From Cohnella sp. SGD-V74 (GTDB taxonomy: Bacteria; Bacillota; Bacilli; Paenibacillales; Paenibacillaceae), in the NCBI RefSeq assembly GCF_003001675.1, contig NZ_PVYW01000021.1, positions 97,870-161,869 of the forward strand: a stretch of 64,000 nucleotides of DNA, given 5' to 3'. Shown here one piece after another: positions 32,870-41,950 of this stretch. The position numbers and the translations under genes were made by a program. The stretch's first letter is position 1, and every line of letters begins with the position of its first letter. Below the pieces are notes generated by a model. It ran no database searches and had not been told where the DNA came from. It was given only the letters and a program-made list of their open reading frames with translations.

Positions 32870-33747
32870 CAGGATTCCACCTCCCGTTTCTTGGTCAGGG
32901 TCACTTGAAGAATGGTGATCACGGCGACGATGAGGAAGAAGATGACCGCCTTGGCGCTGCCGAGGCCGAGCGCGTTGTTGCGGAACGCTTCCTGGTAGAT
33001 GTTAAGCGATACGGATTCCGTCGAGTTGAACGGACCGCCCTTCGTGAGCGACATGATCAGATCGAACACCTTGAAGCCCCAGGACAGCGTCAGGAACAAG
33101 CAGACGGTAATGGACGGCATAATGAGCGGCAGCGTGATCTTGTAGAGCATCTGCAGCCGAGTAGCGCCGTCGATCCGAGCGGCCTCGATCATGTCCTTGG
33201 GAACGTTGGTCAAGCCGGCGATGTAGATGACCATTACGTAGCCTGCGCCTTTCCACACAGTGACGATGATCAGTCCCCAGAACGCGGTCGGCGCGTCGCC
33301 GAGCCAGGGAAGGTTGAAGAACGCAAGGCCCGTCAGCTCCCCGATCGAAGCGAACCCTTTTACGAAAATAAAGCTCCAGATAAACCCGAGCAGCAGCCCG
33401 CCGATGACGTTCGGCATGAAGAAGATCGTCCTCAGGATGTTGCGCAGCTTCAATGCCTGCGTGAGCAGCAGCGCCAGCAGGAAGCCGACGAGGTTCGTCA
33501 AGATCACGCTGACGATGGCATAGCGGAATGTGAACAGGAACGACTTGTAGTAATCGGGGTCGTTGAACATAATTTTTTTATAATTTTCGATCCCGATCCA
33601 TGTTACTGTTGTACTAACCCCGTTCCATTCGGTGAAGGAATAGTAGAGGCTCATGAAGAACGGGATAACGAGGATGATCGTAAAGAAGATGACGGCAGGT
33701 CCGATGAACAAGAGCTGGTAAAGCTTTCTCTGACGTGCGTTTTCCAT
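32869..33747 (-). CDS. carbohydrate ABC permease, MalF-type (system 1)
   Basis: A 292-residue, six-helix permease with the EAA loop MIEAARIDGATRLQMLYKI. The ATG at 33747 has a GGGGGG site eight bases upstream; the longer frame to 33840 adds a segment without a site. It is the first gene of the leftward operon, divergent from a YesMN-like pair that probably controls it. Confidence 0.92.
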   Translation of the reverse strand: MENARQRKLYQLLFIGPAVIFFTIILVIPFFMSLYYSFTEWNGVSTTVTWIGIENYKKIMFNDPDYYKSFLFTFRYAIVSVILTNLVGFLLALLLTQALKLRNILRTIFFMPNVIGGLLLGFIWSFIFVKGFASIGELTGLAFFNLPWLGDAPTAFWGLIIVTVWKGAGYVMVIYIAGLTNVPKDMIEAARIDGATRLQMLYKITLPLIMPSITVCLFLTLSWGFKVFDLIMSLTKGGPFNSTESVSLNIYQEAFRNNALGLGSAKAVIFFLIVAVITILQVTLTKKREVES

Positions 33748-33854
33748 GGCGGTTTCCCCCCTTAAGTACATAGTGCTTTCGCGATTATTACCCAAGTATA
33801 GGCATTCGAACGCGGGGCTCCCACTGACTCTGATGATCAAAGAGGTGGAATTTA

Positions 33855-35669
33855 TTGATCTTTACCAGTATCCGAACGAAAATGATGCTGTTCCTGCTGG
33901 CAGCCACGTTGATTCCGATTCTGGCCTCGATTGTCATCACCTACAGTCTGACGACGAGCAAGGTGACGAAGGAGACGCTGAAGAGCAACGCCGACTTGCT
34001 GTTCCAGGGCAAGACGAACTTGCTCAATTACATGAACGCGGCGCAGCAGTCGACGTTTATTTTCTACAACGACAGCAGGCTGTTCGCGATTTTGGACGAC
34101 GGCATCCGGGATTACAAAGACGACCAGGAAATTTATCGCGGCCTGATGCTGCTCAGCTACACGGCTAAGGATTTCGAGCAGGCCCATCTGTATCTTCGCG
34201 AGAGCGACCTGCACTATCTCATCATCAATAACCGGTCCAAAAGAAGCTTCAAGGGAGACGGGGACCGGTACATCCCTTCCGGCTTGGCCCGGGGGAATTC
34301 CTACGTTCAGCCGCCCCATCCGGTGGACAAGTTCGGAAGAACGGACATTCCGACGACGACCGCCGATCAGGTGCTCACCATTCACAGCTCGTTGTATTAT
34401 TTGGCGGCGAAGGAGGAGCTCGGCACGCTGTCGATCGATATTCGGCTGGACGGCATCCGCGCCATTGCCGAGCAGCTGTATTCGGCGGGCCGGGAAGAGC
34501 TGTACATTCTGGACGACGAGCGGCGCGTGATCTACAGCTCCATCGACCGCGGCGGCGGGCAGCGGCTGCAGGCCGATTGGGTCGACCGCGTCGTGGGAGC
34601 AGCCCAGACGAGCGGCAACTTCTCTCTGAATCAGGATGGCTTCTCGGGGGAAATTGTATACGATAAAATGGAAACGCAGTTCTTGAACTGGACGTTGGCG
34701 AAACGAATTCCAAACGAAACGCTGCACCGGACCGCCCGGGAGGTCGCGCTGTTCAACAGCGGAATCGCCGTCCTGTTCCTCGTGCTGACGATGCTGGCGA
34801 CGGTATTGATCACGTTCCGGCTGACCGCGCCGATCAAGAAGCTGATTCGCAACATGAACCAGATTCAGAGCGGCAATCTGCAGGTGACGATCGACGTCGA
34901 TCGGAAGGATGAATTCGGAATATTGGCGCGCAGGTTCCAGCTGGCGATGGACACGATCAACGAGATGATCATTCGCGAGTACGAGCTCGAGCTGGCCCGC
35001 AAAACGAACGAATTGAACGTGCTGCAGGTGCAGACGAATCCGCATTTTATCAACAATGCCTTGCAGTCGATCGGGACGCTGTCGCTGCAGAAGCAGCAGC
35101 CGGAAATCTACAATCTCATCTTCTCCTTGGGCAAAATGATGCGCTACAGCATGAACACGGGAGAACCGATCGTGACGCTCGAGCGGGAATTGGACTATGT
35201 CAAAGCTTACGTTTCCCTTCAGCGTCAACGGTTCGGCGAGCAGCTTCGTTATACGGTTAAGGTAGACGAGCCGCTGCTGAATCGGCCGATTCCGAAGATG
35301 ATCGTGCAGCCGCTTGTCGAGAACTACTTCAAGCACGGCTTCGACGCGGGCAAGGAAGATTCGGAGATCGCCATCTACGGCTCGGAGTCGGCGGATCGCC
35401 GATGGATGAGTCTGGAGGTTTGCGACAACGGCAAAGGCATGAGCGCTGCGGAGCTGAGGGCGCTGCGGGAGCGGCTGTTCCAATCGAAGGGCGCGTGGGC
35501 GACCGGGGAATCGGGAATCGGGCTGCCTAACATTTTGTCGCGGCTCAAGCTTTACTACAACGAATCGGCCAAGCTTGAAGTCAAGCCAGGCAAGTCGGGC
35601 GGCTTAAGCATCGTGCTGTGGATTCCGATCGACGGGGAAGGAGACGACCATGAGAGCGCTAATCGTTGA
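33855..35669 (+). CDS. YesM-like sensor histidine kinase (system 1)
   Basis: A 604-residue membrane kinase: first helix (about 10-30), a large extracellular sensor (about 31-290), second helix (about 295-318), HAMP (about 320-370), a His-kinase domain with the phospho-acceptor His in TNPHFINNALQ (about 395), and an ATPase domain with NGKGMS and GIGLPNILSRL. Such kinases sense extracellular sugars or their binding proteins. The start is a TTG at 33855 after AGAGGTGG. It overlaps the response regulator gene by 20 bases. Confidence 0.92.
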   Translation: MIFTSIRTKMMLFLLAATLIPILASIVITYSLTTSKVTKETLKSNADLLFQGKTNLLNYMNAAQQSTFIFYNDSRLFAILDDGIRDYKDDQEIYRGLMLLSYTAKDFEQAHLYLRESDLHYLIINNRSKRSFKGDGDRYIPSGLARGNSYVQPPHPVDKFGRTDIPTTTADQVLTIHSSLYYLAAKEELGTLSIDIRLDGIRAIAEQLYSAGREELYILDDERRVIYSSIDRGGGQRLQADWVDRVVGAAQTSGNFSLNQDGFSGEIVYDKMETQFLNWTLAKRIPNETLHRTAREVALFNSGIAVLFLVLTMLATVLITFRLTAPIKKLIRNMNQIQSGNLQVTIDVDRKDEFGILARRFQLAMDTINEMIIREYELELARKTNELNVLQVQTNPHFINNALQSIGTLSLQKQQPEIYNLIFSLGKMMRYSMNTGEPIVTLERELDYVKAYVSLQRQRFGEQLRYTVKVDEPLLNRPIPKMIVQPLVENYFKHGFDAGKEDSEIAIYGSESADRRWMSLEVCDNGKGMSAAELRALRERLFQSKGAWATGESGIGLPNILSRLKLYYNESAKLEVKPGKSGGLSIVLWIPIDGEGDDHESANR

Positions 35670-37257
35670 CGACGAACGGCATGTCCGGGAAGCCATTCGG
35701 CTGCTGGTGGATTGGCAAGCGCACGGCATCGAGGAAGTGATGGAGGCGCAGGACGTCGCATCCGCGATGGAGCGGATCGGTCGGGACCATCCCCAGATCG
35801 TGTTCACGGACATGATCATGCCGGAGAAATTGGGCACCGATCTGCTCGCCTGGATTCGGGAGCACGAGCCGGCCGCCAAGGTGATCGTCATCAGCGGACA
35901 CGACGATTTCGATTTCGTGCGCAAGACGGTGCTGTACGGGGGAATGGACTACATTCTGAAGCCGATCGATCCCGAGCAGCTGAACCAGGCGGTCGCCAAG
36001 GCGGTCGAGAGCCGCAAGCAGGAGGACGAGGGTACGAAGCAGGAGCAGCGCAAGGCGATCGAGATCAATCAGCTGCGTCCGGTGTACTGGGACAAAATAT
36101 TGACCAACCTCGTGGAGGACCCTTCCTACTACTCGTCGATCGCCGAGACGCTGAGAACCGAATTCGGGCTGTCCGAGGACGATCGGCTCTGCCGGGTGGC
36201 CGTGCTGGCGACGGATACGATCCATCCGACGATCCGCAGCAAGTTCGCCGGAAGCGAGGACTTGCTGTATTTCTCCTTGCTGAACATCTGCAATGAGATC
36301 GTCCGCAGGCATCGGCACGGCGTCGCATTCCGGCACGAGCACGGGGCGATCGTCGTTCTGCTGTGGAAGCAGACGGGCAATGCCCCGGCGCTGCTGGACA
36401 CGGTCAACGGCGGCATCCGGCAGGCGTTCGGCAGTCCGTTGGAATTTTGTCTGGGCGGCGAGAGACCGCTGCCCGGCGGCATCAAGCAGTCGTATCACGA
36501 GGCGAACATCGTGCTGCGCCAGCGCAACATGCGCGCGTCCCGGCCCCGCGTCCGCTGCTTCGATCCGGACGAGAATCCGCGCTTGTCGGCGATTCACTTG
36601 TCGGAATTCGAGGACCGGATGAGAACGGCTTTGCGCAGCGGGCAGGAGCAGCCGATCCGGGACATCGTGCGGCTCTGGATGAATCAGGTCGAGCGGATGA
36701 GCTATATCAATACCGAGCAGCTGGAGCTGTGGAATCACGAGTACAGCGTCATCCGCGCGCGCTGGCTGAAGGAATTGTTCGGGGACTTGCCGGCGGTGCC
36801 GAGCCGCTCCGCGGAGTCCGCGTTCGCGAACGCTCCGGTGGATCAGGAAGGGTGCCTGGTGCTGTCCGCGCTCGCGGAAGGGCTGGAGCAGGATCTGCTG
36901 CAGCTGTCCCGCCAGTGGGCGGAGCATCAGCGGCAGGATGAGCACGTCATCTTCGAAATCGTCAAATATATCGATTCCCGTTATGCCGAAGAGATCACAC
37001 TTCAGGATTTGGCCGATCGTTTCTTCCTCAGCAGGGAGTACATCTCGCGCAAGTTCAAGCAGCAGTTCCGCGAGAACCTGTCCGACTACATCGAACGCGT
37101 GCGCATGGAGAAGGCGAAGCTGCTGCTGATGAATCCGCAGTACCGCATCGCCCAGGTCGCGGAGCTGGTCGGCTACAAGGACGAGAAGTATTTCAGCAAA
37201 GTGTTCAAGAAGCAGGAGGGACTGTCCCCTAACGAGTATCGGAAGCGGGAGAAGTAA
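35650..37257 (+). CDS. YesN-like response regulator with AraC-type HTH (system 1)
   Basis: A 535-residue regulator: receiver domain (1-120, phospho-acceptor Asp in FTDMIMP, conserved Lys in YILKPID), a middle linker region, and a C-terminal AraC double HTH (LQDLADRFFLSREYISRKF, then IAQVAELVGYKDEKYFSKVF). It should activate the divergent ABC operon when phosphorylated by its kinase. Translation is coupled to the kinase gene. Confidence 0.93.
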   Translation: MRALIVDDERHVREAIRLLVDWQAHGIEEVMEAQDVASAMERIGRDHPQIVFTDMIMPEKLGTDLLAWIREHEPAAKVIVISGHDDFDFVRKTVLYGGMDYILKPIDPEQLNQAVAKAVESRKQEDEGTKQEQRKAIEINQLRPVYWDKILTNLVEDPSYYSSIAETLRTEFGLSEDDRLCRVAVLATDTIHPTIRSKFAGSEDLLYFSLLNICNEIVRRHRHGVAFRHEHGAIVVLLWKQTGNAPALLDTVNGGIRQAFGSPLEFCLGGERPLPGGIKQSYHEANIVLRQRNMRASRPRVRCFDPDENPRLSAIHLSEFEDRMRTALRSGQEQPIRDIVRLWMNQVERMSYINTEQLELWNHEYSVIRARWLKELFGDLPAVPSRSAESAFANAPVDQEGCLVLSALAEGLEQDLLQLSRQWAEHQRQDEHVIFEIVKYIDSRYAEEITLQDLADRFFLSREYISRKFKQQFRENLSDYIERVRMEKAKLLLMNPQYRIAQVAELVGYKDEKYFSKVFKKQEGLSPNEYRKREK

Positions 37258-37299
37258 GCGTAGGGGCGGACTTGCGGGCCGGCTCCGCATGCATAACAG

Positions 37300-37352
37300 G
37301 AGAGGAACCAGCCATGCGGCGGGCAGATGCCGACCGATGGCTGGTTCCTCTC
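37300..37352. terminator. two-way terminator between convergent genes
   Basis: GAGAGGAACCAGCCAT (37300-37315) pairs with 37337-37352 without mismatch, a 16-bp stem with a 21-base loop, between the response regulator and the convergent oxidoreductase gene. Confidence 0.75.
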
Positions 37353-37365
37353 ATTGCTTTAACGC

Positions 37366-38430
37366 TTACCCCTCCATCCGCGCGATTTCCTTGTGCACGA
37401 TCGGAGCGACGCGGGTGCCGAGCAGCTCGATGGCGCGAAGCAGATCGCGGTGCGGCAGCGCGCCGAAATCGACGTGCAGGAAGAAGCGCGTAAGTCCCAG
37501 GTTTTTGCGAAGCAGGACGATCTTCTCCGCCACGTATTCCGGATCGCCGACGTAGAGAGCGCCCCGCAGGCTGCTCGCCGCGTCGAAGGCGGCGCGGTCG
37601 TAATGCGGCCATCCGCGCTCGCGGCCGATCGTGTTCATCTGCGCCTGCACGTGCGGATAGAACTGCTCCGCCGCCTGCTCGATCGTATTGCTGATGAAGC
37701 CGTGCGAGTGCGTCGCGATTTGCAGCTTGGCCGGATCGTGTCCGGCTTGGACGGCGGCTTTCTTGTAGAGTTCGACGAGCGGAGCGAACCGCTCCGGCAT
37801 TCCGCCGATGATGGCGAACACGACGGGAAGACCCAAGGTGCCCGCACGAACGGCCGACTCCGGATTGCCGCCCGTCGCGATCCACACCGGCAGCGGCTCC
37901 TGCACGGAACGGGGGTACACGCCGAGATTCTGGATCGCGGGACGGTGGCCTCCTCGCCAGGTGACCTTCTCGGTCTCGCGGATTTTCAGCAGCAGCTCGA
38001 GCTTCTCCTCGAACAACTCGTCGTAATGATCCAAGCTATATCCGAACAGAGGGAAAGATTCGATGAACGAACCCCGTCCCGCCATAATTTCCGCCCGTCC
38101 GTCCGACAGTCCGTCCAGCGTGGAGAACGACTCGTATACGCGCACCGGATCGTCCGAAGACAGCACCGTTACCGCACTGGTCAACCGAATCCGCTTCGTT
38201 CTGGACGCAGCTGCCGCCAGCACAACGGCCGGCGCGGTTCCGGCGTAATCGGCGCGATGATGCTCCCCTATGCCGTACACGTCCAGTCCGACCTGATCGG
38301 CCAGCACGATTTCCTCTACGGCGTTCCTCAGACGTTCCGCATGGCTTACCGGCTTGCCCGCCGGGGAATGCGGCGAAGCCTCCAGAAAAGTGCTGATCCC
38401 TATTTCCATCTTCTTTGCCAAATCGGCCAT
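37366..38430 (-). CDS. LLM-class flavin-dependent oxidoreductase (luciferase-like)
   Basis: A 354-residue TIM-barrel enzyme of the bacterial luciferase family (DQVGLDVYGIGEHHRADY, SSDDPVRVYESFSTLD, GRAEIMAGRGSFIESFPLFG, PVWIATGGNPESA). Members use FMN or F420 to oxidise various small molecules; in Firmicutes they are usually FMN enzymes of unknown substrate. GGAGG precedes the ATG. A near-consensus promoter lies just upstream. It is a single-gene unit. Confidence 0.9.
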   Translation of the reverse strand: MADLAKKMEIGISTFLEASPHSPAGKPVSHAERLRNAVEEIVLADQVGLDVYGIGEHHRADYAGTAPAVVLAAAASRTKRIRLTSAVTVLSSDDPVRVYESFSTLDGLSDGRAEIMAGRGSFIESFPLFGYSLDHYDELFEEKLELLLKIRETEKVTWRGGHRPAIQNLGVYPRSVQEPLPVWIATGGNPESAVRAGTLGLPVVFAIIGGMPERFAPLVELYKKAAVQAGHDPAKLQIATHSHGFISNTIEQAAEQFYPHVQAQMNTIGRERGWPHYDRAAFDAASSLRGALYVGDPEYVAEKIVLLRKNLGLTRFFLHVDFGALPHRDLLRAIELLGTRVAPIVHKEIARMEG

Positions 38431-38457
38431 ATCCGATTCGCCTCCTTTATGAATTTC

Positions 38458-38486
38458 ATTATACTATATAATTTAAAGTTTCTCAA
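38458..38486 (-). promoter_or_regulatory. sigma-A promoter of the luciferase-like gene
   Basis: Read leftwards, TTGAGA (complement of 38481-38486) and TATAAT (complement of 38458-38463) are 17 bases apart. This is the best sigma-A promoter in the window. Confidence 0.8.
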
Positions 38487-38546
38487 TTATAGTTAGTTAC
38501 AAAAGGGAAGCTCCGTTTGCTATGCCTCCCCGAACTCGGAATCGGA

Positions 38547-38608
38547 CGATTTTACAAAGAAGAGCGGCGATTGTTCTATTCCTTCTCCCCCCGCGAACGC
38601 CCCATAAT
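38547..38608 (+). promoter_or_regulatory. promoter with tandem activator sites, ABC system 2 permeases
   Basis: CGATTTTACAAAGA at 38547 is followed one period later (21 bases) by CGATTGTTCTAT at 38568, and a CATAAT -10 lies at 38603-38608. The same layout precedes the binding-protein gene at 40431. Tandem sites 21 bases apart suit an AraC-type regulator, probably the YesN-like protein of this cluster. Confidence 0.55.
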
Positions 38609-38637
38609 GACACTGAGGCAGCGAAGGAGGAAGTGTT

Positions 38638-39567
38638 ATGGAAACAGCGTTTAACGAAGGCAAGCGGGTTCGGCGGGGACGGGCCTACTCGCTGGAGAGG
38701 CTGGAAAGGCGGGCGGGTTTGTTGTTCGCTTTGCCGGCGCTCGTCGGCTTCTTGCTATTCGTATTCGTTCCGATGATATGCGTATTGTTGCTTAGTCTGT
38801 ACAAGGTCGATCTCATGACCTATACGTTCGAATTCAAGGGATTCGGGTTTTACGACAAAATGCTGGGCGACCCCGATTTCTGGAAAAGCGTGCGGAACAC
38901 GCTGACGTACATGGCGATCTACGTTCCGTTGACGCTGCTGCTCGGACTCGGAATGGCTCTCGTGCTTAACGGGAAGATGAGGGCGCGCGGAGTCGTCCGA
39001 ACCTTTTTCATCATTCCCTACATTACCACTTACGTAGCCACCTTGGTCGTATGGAACGTATTCCTGCACCCGACGGAAGGACCGGTCAATTCCCTGCTGA
39101 TGAGTCTGGGCGTGGAGCGTCCTCCGCAATACATGGTCGACAAGCATTGGGCGCTGCCGATGCTGGCGTTGATCGGCTCCTGGAAAGACGTCGGCTACCA
39201 CTGCATTTTGTTTCTGGCGGCCTTGCAAGGGGTGTCTAAGGATTATTACGAAGCGGCCGAGATCGACGGGGCGGGCCGGCTGCAGCGATTTAAGCATATC
39301 ACGTTTCCGCTCATTTCCCCGACGTCGTTTTTTCTGCTGCTGATCACGATCATTGGCGGACTCCAGGCATTTTACCAGATGGCTCTTCTAACCAAGGGCG
39401 GGCCGGCTTTCAGCACGACGACGATGACCTATCATATTTATCGGTCCGCATTCGAATTTTACAACTTTTCTTACGCTTCCGCGGTCGGCATGTTCCTGTT
39501 CCTGCTGACTCTTGTTCTGATCGCGGTCAACTGGTTCGCCCAGAAAAAGTGGGTCTTCTATCAATAA
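38638..39567 (+). CDS. carbohydrate ABC permease, MalF-type (system 2)
   Basis: A 309-residue, six-helix permease with the EAA loop YYEAAEIDGAGRLQRFKHI. AAGGAGG precedes the ATG. The N-terminal 25 residues are basic and cytoplasmic. It is the first gene of a rightward cluster: two permeases, binding protein, sensor kinase, response regulator. Confidence 0.93.
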   Translation: METAFNEGKRVRRGRAYSLERLERRAGLLFALPALVGFLLFVFVPMICVLLLSLYKVDLMTYTFEFKGFGFYDKMLGDPDFWKSVRNTLTYMAIYVPLTLLLGLGMALVLNGKMRARGVVRTFFIIPYITTYVATLVVWNVFLHPTEGPVNSLLMSLGVERPPQYMVDKHWALPMLALIGSWKDVGYHCILFLAALQGVSKDYYEAAEIDGAGRLQRFKHITFPLISPTSFFLLLITIIGGLQAFYQMALLTKGGPAFSTTTMTYHIYRSAFEFYNFSYASAVGMFLFLLTLVLIAVNWFAQKKWVFYQ

Positions 39568-39591
39568 CAGGCAAGAAAGGAGGACGAAGGC

Positions 39592-40422
39592 GTGCCGCTC
39601 GGTTCCAACATCCGCTATACGGTTCGTTCCGTTGTGTATTTGCTCGTCGGATTGGTTTTCATTACCCCGCTGCTCTGGATGATCTCGACCTCGCTTAAAT
39701 TCGAGCACCAAGTATTCGAGAGGCCGTTCGTCTTCATTCATTGGGACGCGGTGAACTGGAACAATTATTCCCACGTCTTGACCGGCACCGATTTTCCGGT
39801 ATGGCTGTGGAATTCCGTCTTCGTCGTCATCGTCTCCGTCGTTTTCCGGCTGCTGCTGTCGGCGCTCGGCGGGTACGCGTTCGGGTTTCTCAAGTTCCGG
39901 TATTCGGACGGGATCTTCTTCGCCTTCCTGGCCGCGATGTTCATCCCGTACCAGCTGACGCTGCTTCCGCAATTCATCTCGTTCCGGTTCATCGGCTTGC
40001 TGGATTCGCACTGGGCGCTCATTCTACCGAATATCGTCGACGTCCTGTCGATCTTTCTGATGCGGCAATTTTTCCTGTCCTTCCCGAAGGAGCTCGTGCA
40101 CGCCGCTTACCTGGAAGGTTCGGGCGTCTTCCGTTCCTTCGTTAGAGTGGCGCTTCCGCTGGCGGCAACCCCGCTGCTGACCTTGGGCCTGCTCAGCTTC
40201 TTCATGATCTGGGACCAGTATTTCCAGCCTCTGATCTTCCTGCATTCCAAGGAGCTGTACACGATTCCGATAGGTCTGCAAAGCTTTCAAACCCAGTTCG
40301 GCAAGCAATACGCAATGCAGATGGCGCTGGCGTGTCTGGCGATCATTCCGGTGCTGGGTGTGTTCCTGGCGCTGCAGAAGCGGTTCGTCGAGAGCATCGT
40401 GTCCTCGGGGCTCAAGGGCTGA
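39592..40422 (+). CDS. carbohydrate ABC permease, MalG-type (system 2)
   Basis: A 276-residue, six-helix permease. The EAA loop has diverged (ELVHAAYLEGSGVFRSFVRV), with His-Ala and Tyr-Leu-Glu in place of the more usual Glu-Ala and Ile-Asp, which may mark a distinct partner ATPase contact. The start is a GTG at 39592, eight bases after AAAGGAGG. The C-terminus has the normal SGLKG ending. Confidence 0.92.
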   Translation: MPLGSNIRYTVRSVVYLLVGLVFITPLLWMISTSLKFEHQVFERPFVFIHWDAVNWNNYSHVLTGTDFPVWLWNSVFVVIVSVVFRLLLSALGGYAFGFLKFRYSDGIFFAFLAAMFIPYQLTLLPQFISFRFIGLLDSHWALILPNIVDVLSIFLMRQFFLSFPKELVHAAYLEGSGVFRSFVRVALPLAATPLLTLGLLSFFMIWDQYFQPLIFLHSKELYTIPIGLQSFQTQFGKQYAMQMALACLAIIPVLGVFLALQKRFVESIVSSGLKG

Positions 40423-40430
40423 ATGCCGTA

Positions 40431-40491
40431 CGATTCTACAAAGAGAAAGAGCGTTTCTTACATTTGAGAGGCTGCGAGCCGGGTTCATAAT
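40431..40491 (+). promoter_or_regulatory. promoter with tandem activator sites, ABC system 2 binding protein
   Basis: CGATTCTACAAAGA at 40431 and CGTTTCTTACATTT at 40452 are 21 bases apart, with CATAAT at 40486-40491. The first site matches the one at 38547 except for one base, and the distance from it to the -10 agrees within one base. Confidence 0.55.
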
Positions 40492-40531
40492 AGAGTTGAA
40501 AACGGCTACAATATTTCGGGGGGAATCATTC

Positions 40532-41884
40532 ATGAACGGAAAATGGAGCTTGCTCGCCGTCACGGCGATGATGGCGTTCACTCTGACCGCCTGCGGGGGA
40601 AAATCGGGCGAACCCGCCTCCCAGACGTCCGGAGGTTCGGAGGCGCAGGGGGAGACCGTAACGCTGAAGTTTCTGAACATTTCGGAGTACCTGGATTCCG
40701 CGGAGTTCAAGGCGTTCCTTGAGCGGTTCGAGGCGAAGTATCCGAATATCAAGGTCGATCCGGTATCGGTGCCTCACGAGCAGTATATCAATAAGCGCAA
40801 CATTATGCTCGCCAGCGGCGAGCAGGTCGATCTGATCTGGGGCAACGGCGTGGAGCAGTTCGACGCGATCAACAAAAACTTCCTCATGCCGCTGGACGAC
40901 GTCGCCAAGGAAGCCGACATCGACATGAGCGCGGACTTCGGCGATTTCAAGCCGGACAAGGACGGCAAGTACTACCGGTTCCCGATTCAACAAAACAACT
41001 GGATGCTCTATTACAACAAGAAGGTGTTCGACGATGCCGGAGTCCCTTACCCGGATCCGAAAGTTCCGATGACCTGGGACGAGATGGCCGAGGTGGCGCA
41101 GAAGCTGACGAACCTGAGCGGCAAGGACAAGGTGTACGGCATGTTCTACAACAACTGGGGCATGTACTTCTACGGCTACGGCAGCCAGCTCAACAACGGC
41201 AAGTTCTATACGGACGACGGCAAGGTGAACATCGACGCGCCGGAGTTCAAGCGCAGCCTGGAATGGATGAACGACGTCATGAACGTGAGGAAGGCGGCGA
41301 TGCCGATCGCCGAGCTCATTCAGAACAATACCGACTTCCTCTCCTATTGGAACGGCAATTACGGCATGGTCGTCGGGGCCCAGTGGTACGCTCAGCTCGC
41401 GGCGACGAAGAAGGAGCAGTTTCCCCGCGACTGGAAGGCGGGCATCGCGCCGATGCCGGTTCCGGCGGAGATGGCCGGCAAGCATATGAACTGGTCGAGC
41501 ATCGATTCCCTCGCGATTCCGAAGAACGCGAAGCATCCGAAGGAGTCGCTGATTTTGGCCAAGGAATACGTATCGGATTATACATTGAGCACGGGCGCGC
41601 TGCCCATGTATACTAAGGTGACGAAAGACAAGTATTTCGAAAATCTGGCGGACGCGCTGAAGGACGACGACATTACGCTGGAGCAGGTGACGTATTTGTT
41701 CGGAGGGGATCCGGACGTCGTCAACGTGGAGGAGAAGCCGGTGTTGGGCGCTCCCCAGGAATACGAATCGACGTTCCTGGATCTGATCAGCCAGTATTAT
41801 ACCGGAGCGGAGACGGTCGACGCGGTGCTGGAGCAGGTCAAAGTCAAGGTCGACAACGCGATCGAGGAACAAAGCAAGCAATAA
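40532..41884 (+). CDS. carbohydrate ABC transporter substrate-binding lipoprotein (system 2)
   Basis: A 450-residue lipoprotein with lipobox TLTACG, then a family-1 binding fold (FEAKYPNIKVDPVSV, MLASGEQVDLIWGNG, NWMLYYNKKVFDDAGV). It has its own promoter, so it can be made in excess over the permeases, as is common. GGGGGG precedes the ATG at 40532; a frame open to 40358 overlaps the permease and lacks a signal peptide. Substrate unknown. Confidence 0.92.
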   Translation: MNGKWSLLAVTAMMAFTLTACGGKSGEPASQTSGGSEAQGETVTLKFLNISEYLDSAEFKAFLERFEAKYPNIKVDPVSVPHEQYINKRNIMLASGEQVDLIWGNGVEQFDAINKNFLMPLDDVAKEADIDMSADFGDFKPDKDGKYYRFPIQQNNWMLYYNKKVFDDAGVPYPDPKVPMTWDEMAEVAQKLTNLSGKDKVYGMFYNNWGMYFYGYGSQLNNGKFYTDDGKVNIDAPEFKRSLEWMNDVMNVRKAAMPIAELIQNNTDFLSYWNGNYGMVVGAQWYAQLAATKKEQFPRDWKAGIAPMPVPAEMAGKHMNWSSIDSLAIPKNAKHPKESLILAKEYVSDYTLSTGALPMYTKVTKDKYFENLADALKDDDITLEQVTYLFGGDPDVVNVEEKPVLGAPQEYESTFLDLISQYYTGAETVDAVLEQVKVKVDNAIEEQSKQ

Positions 41885-41892
41885 GAAGCGAA

Positions 41893-41927
41893 AGCTTGGC
41901 CCATCGGCGACGATGGGCTGGCTTTTT
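41893..41927 (+). terminator. rho-independent terminator after the system 2 binding protein
   Basis: GCCCATCG (41899-41906) pairs with CGATGGGC (41911-41918), extended by AGC/GCT outside, and TTTTT follows at 41923. Confidence 0.85.
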
Positions 41928-41950
41928 CGTTTCGGCAGCCGAAAACGGGG

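Noticed and set aside
33852..35483. A 543-codon leftward open frame opposite the system 1 kinase
   Set aside because: Antisense to a full sensor kinase; composition is that of a complementary strand.
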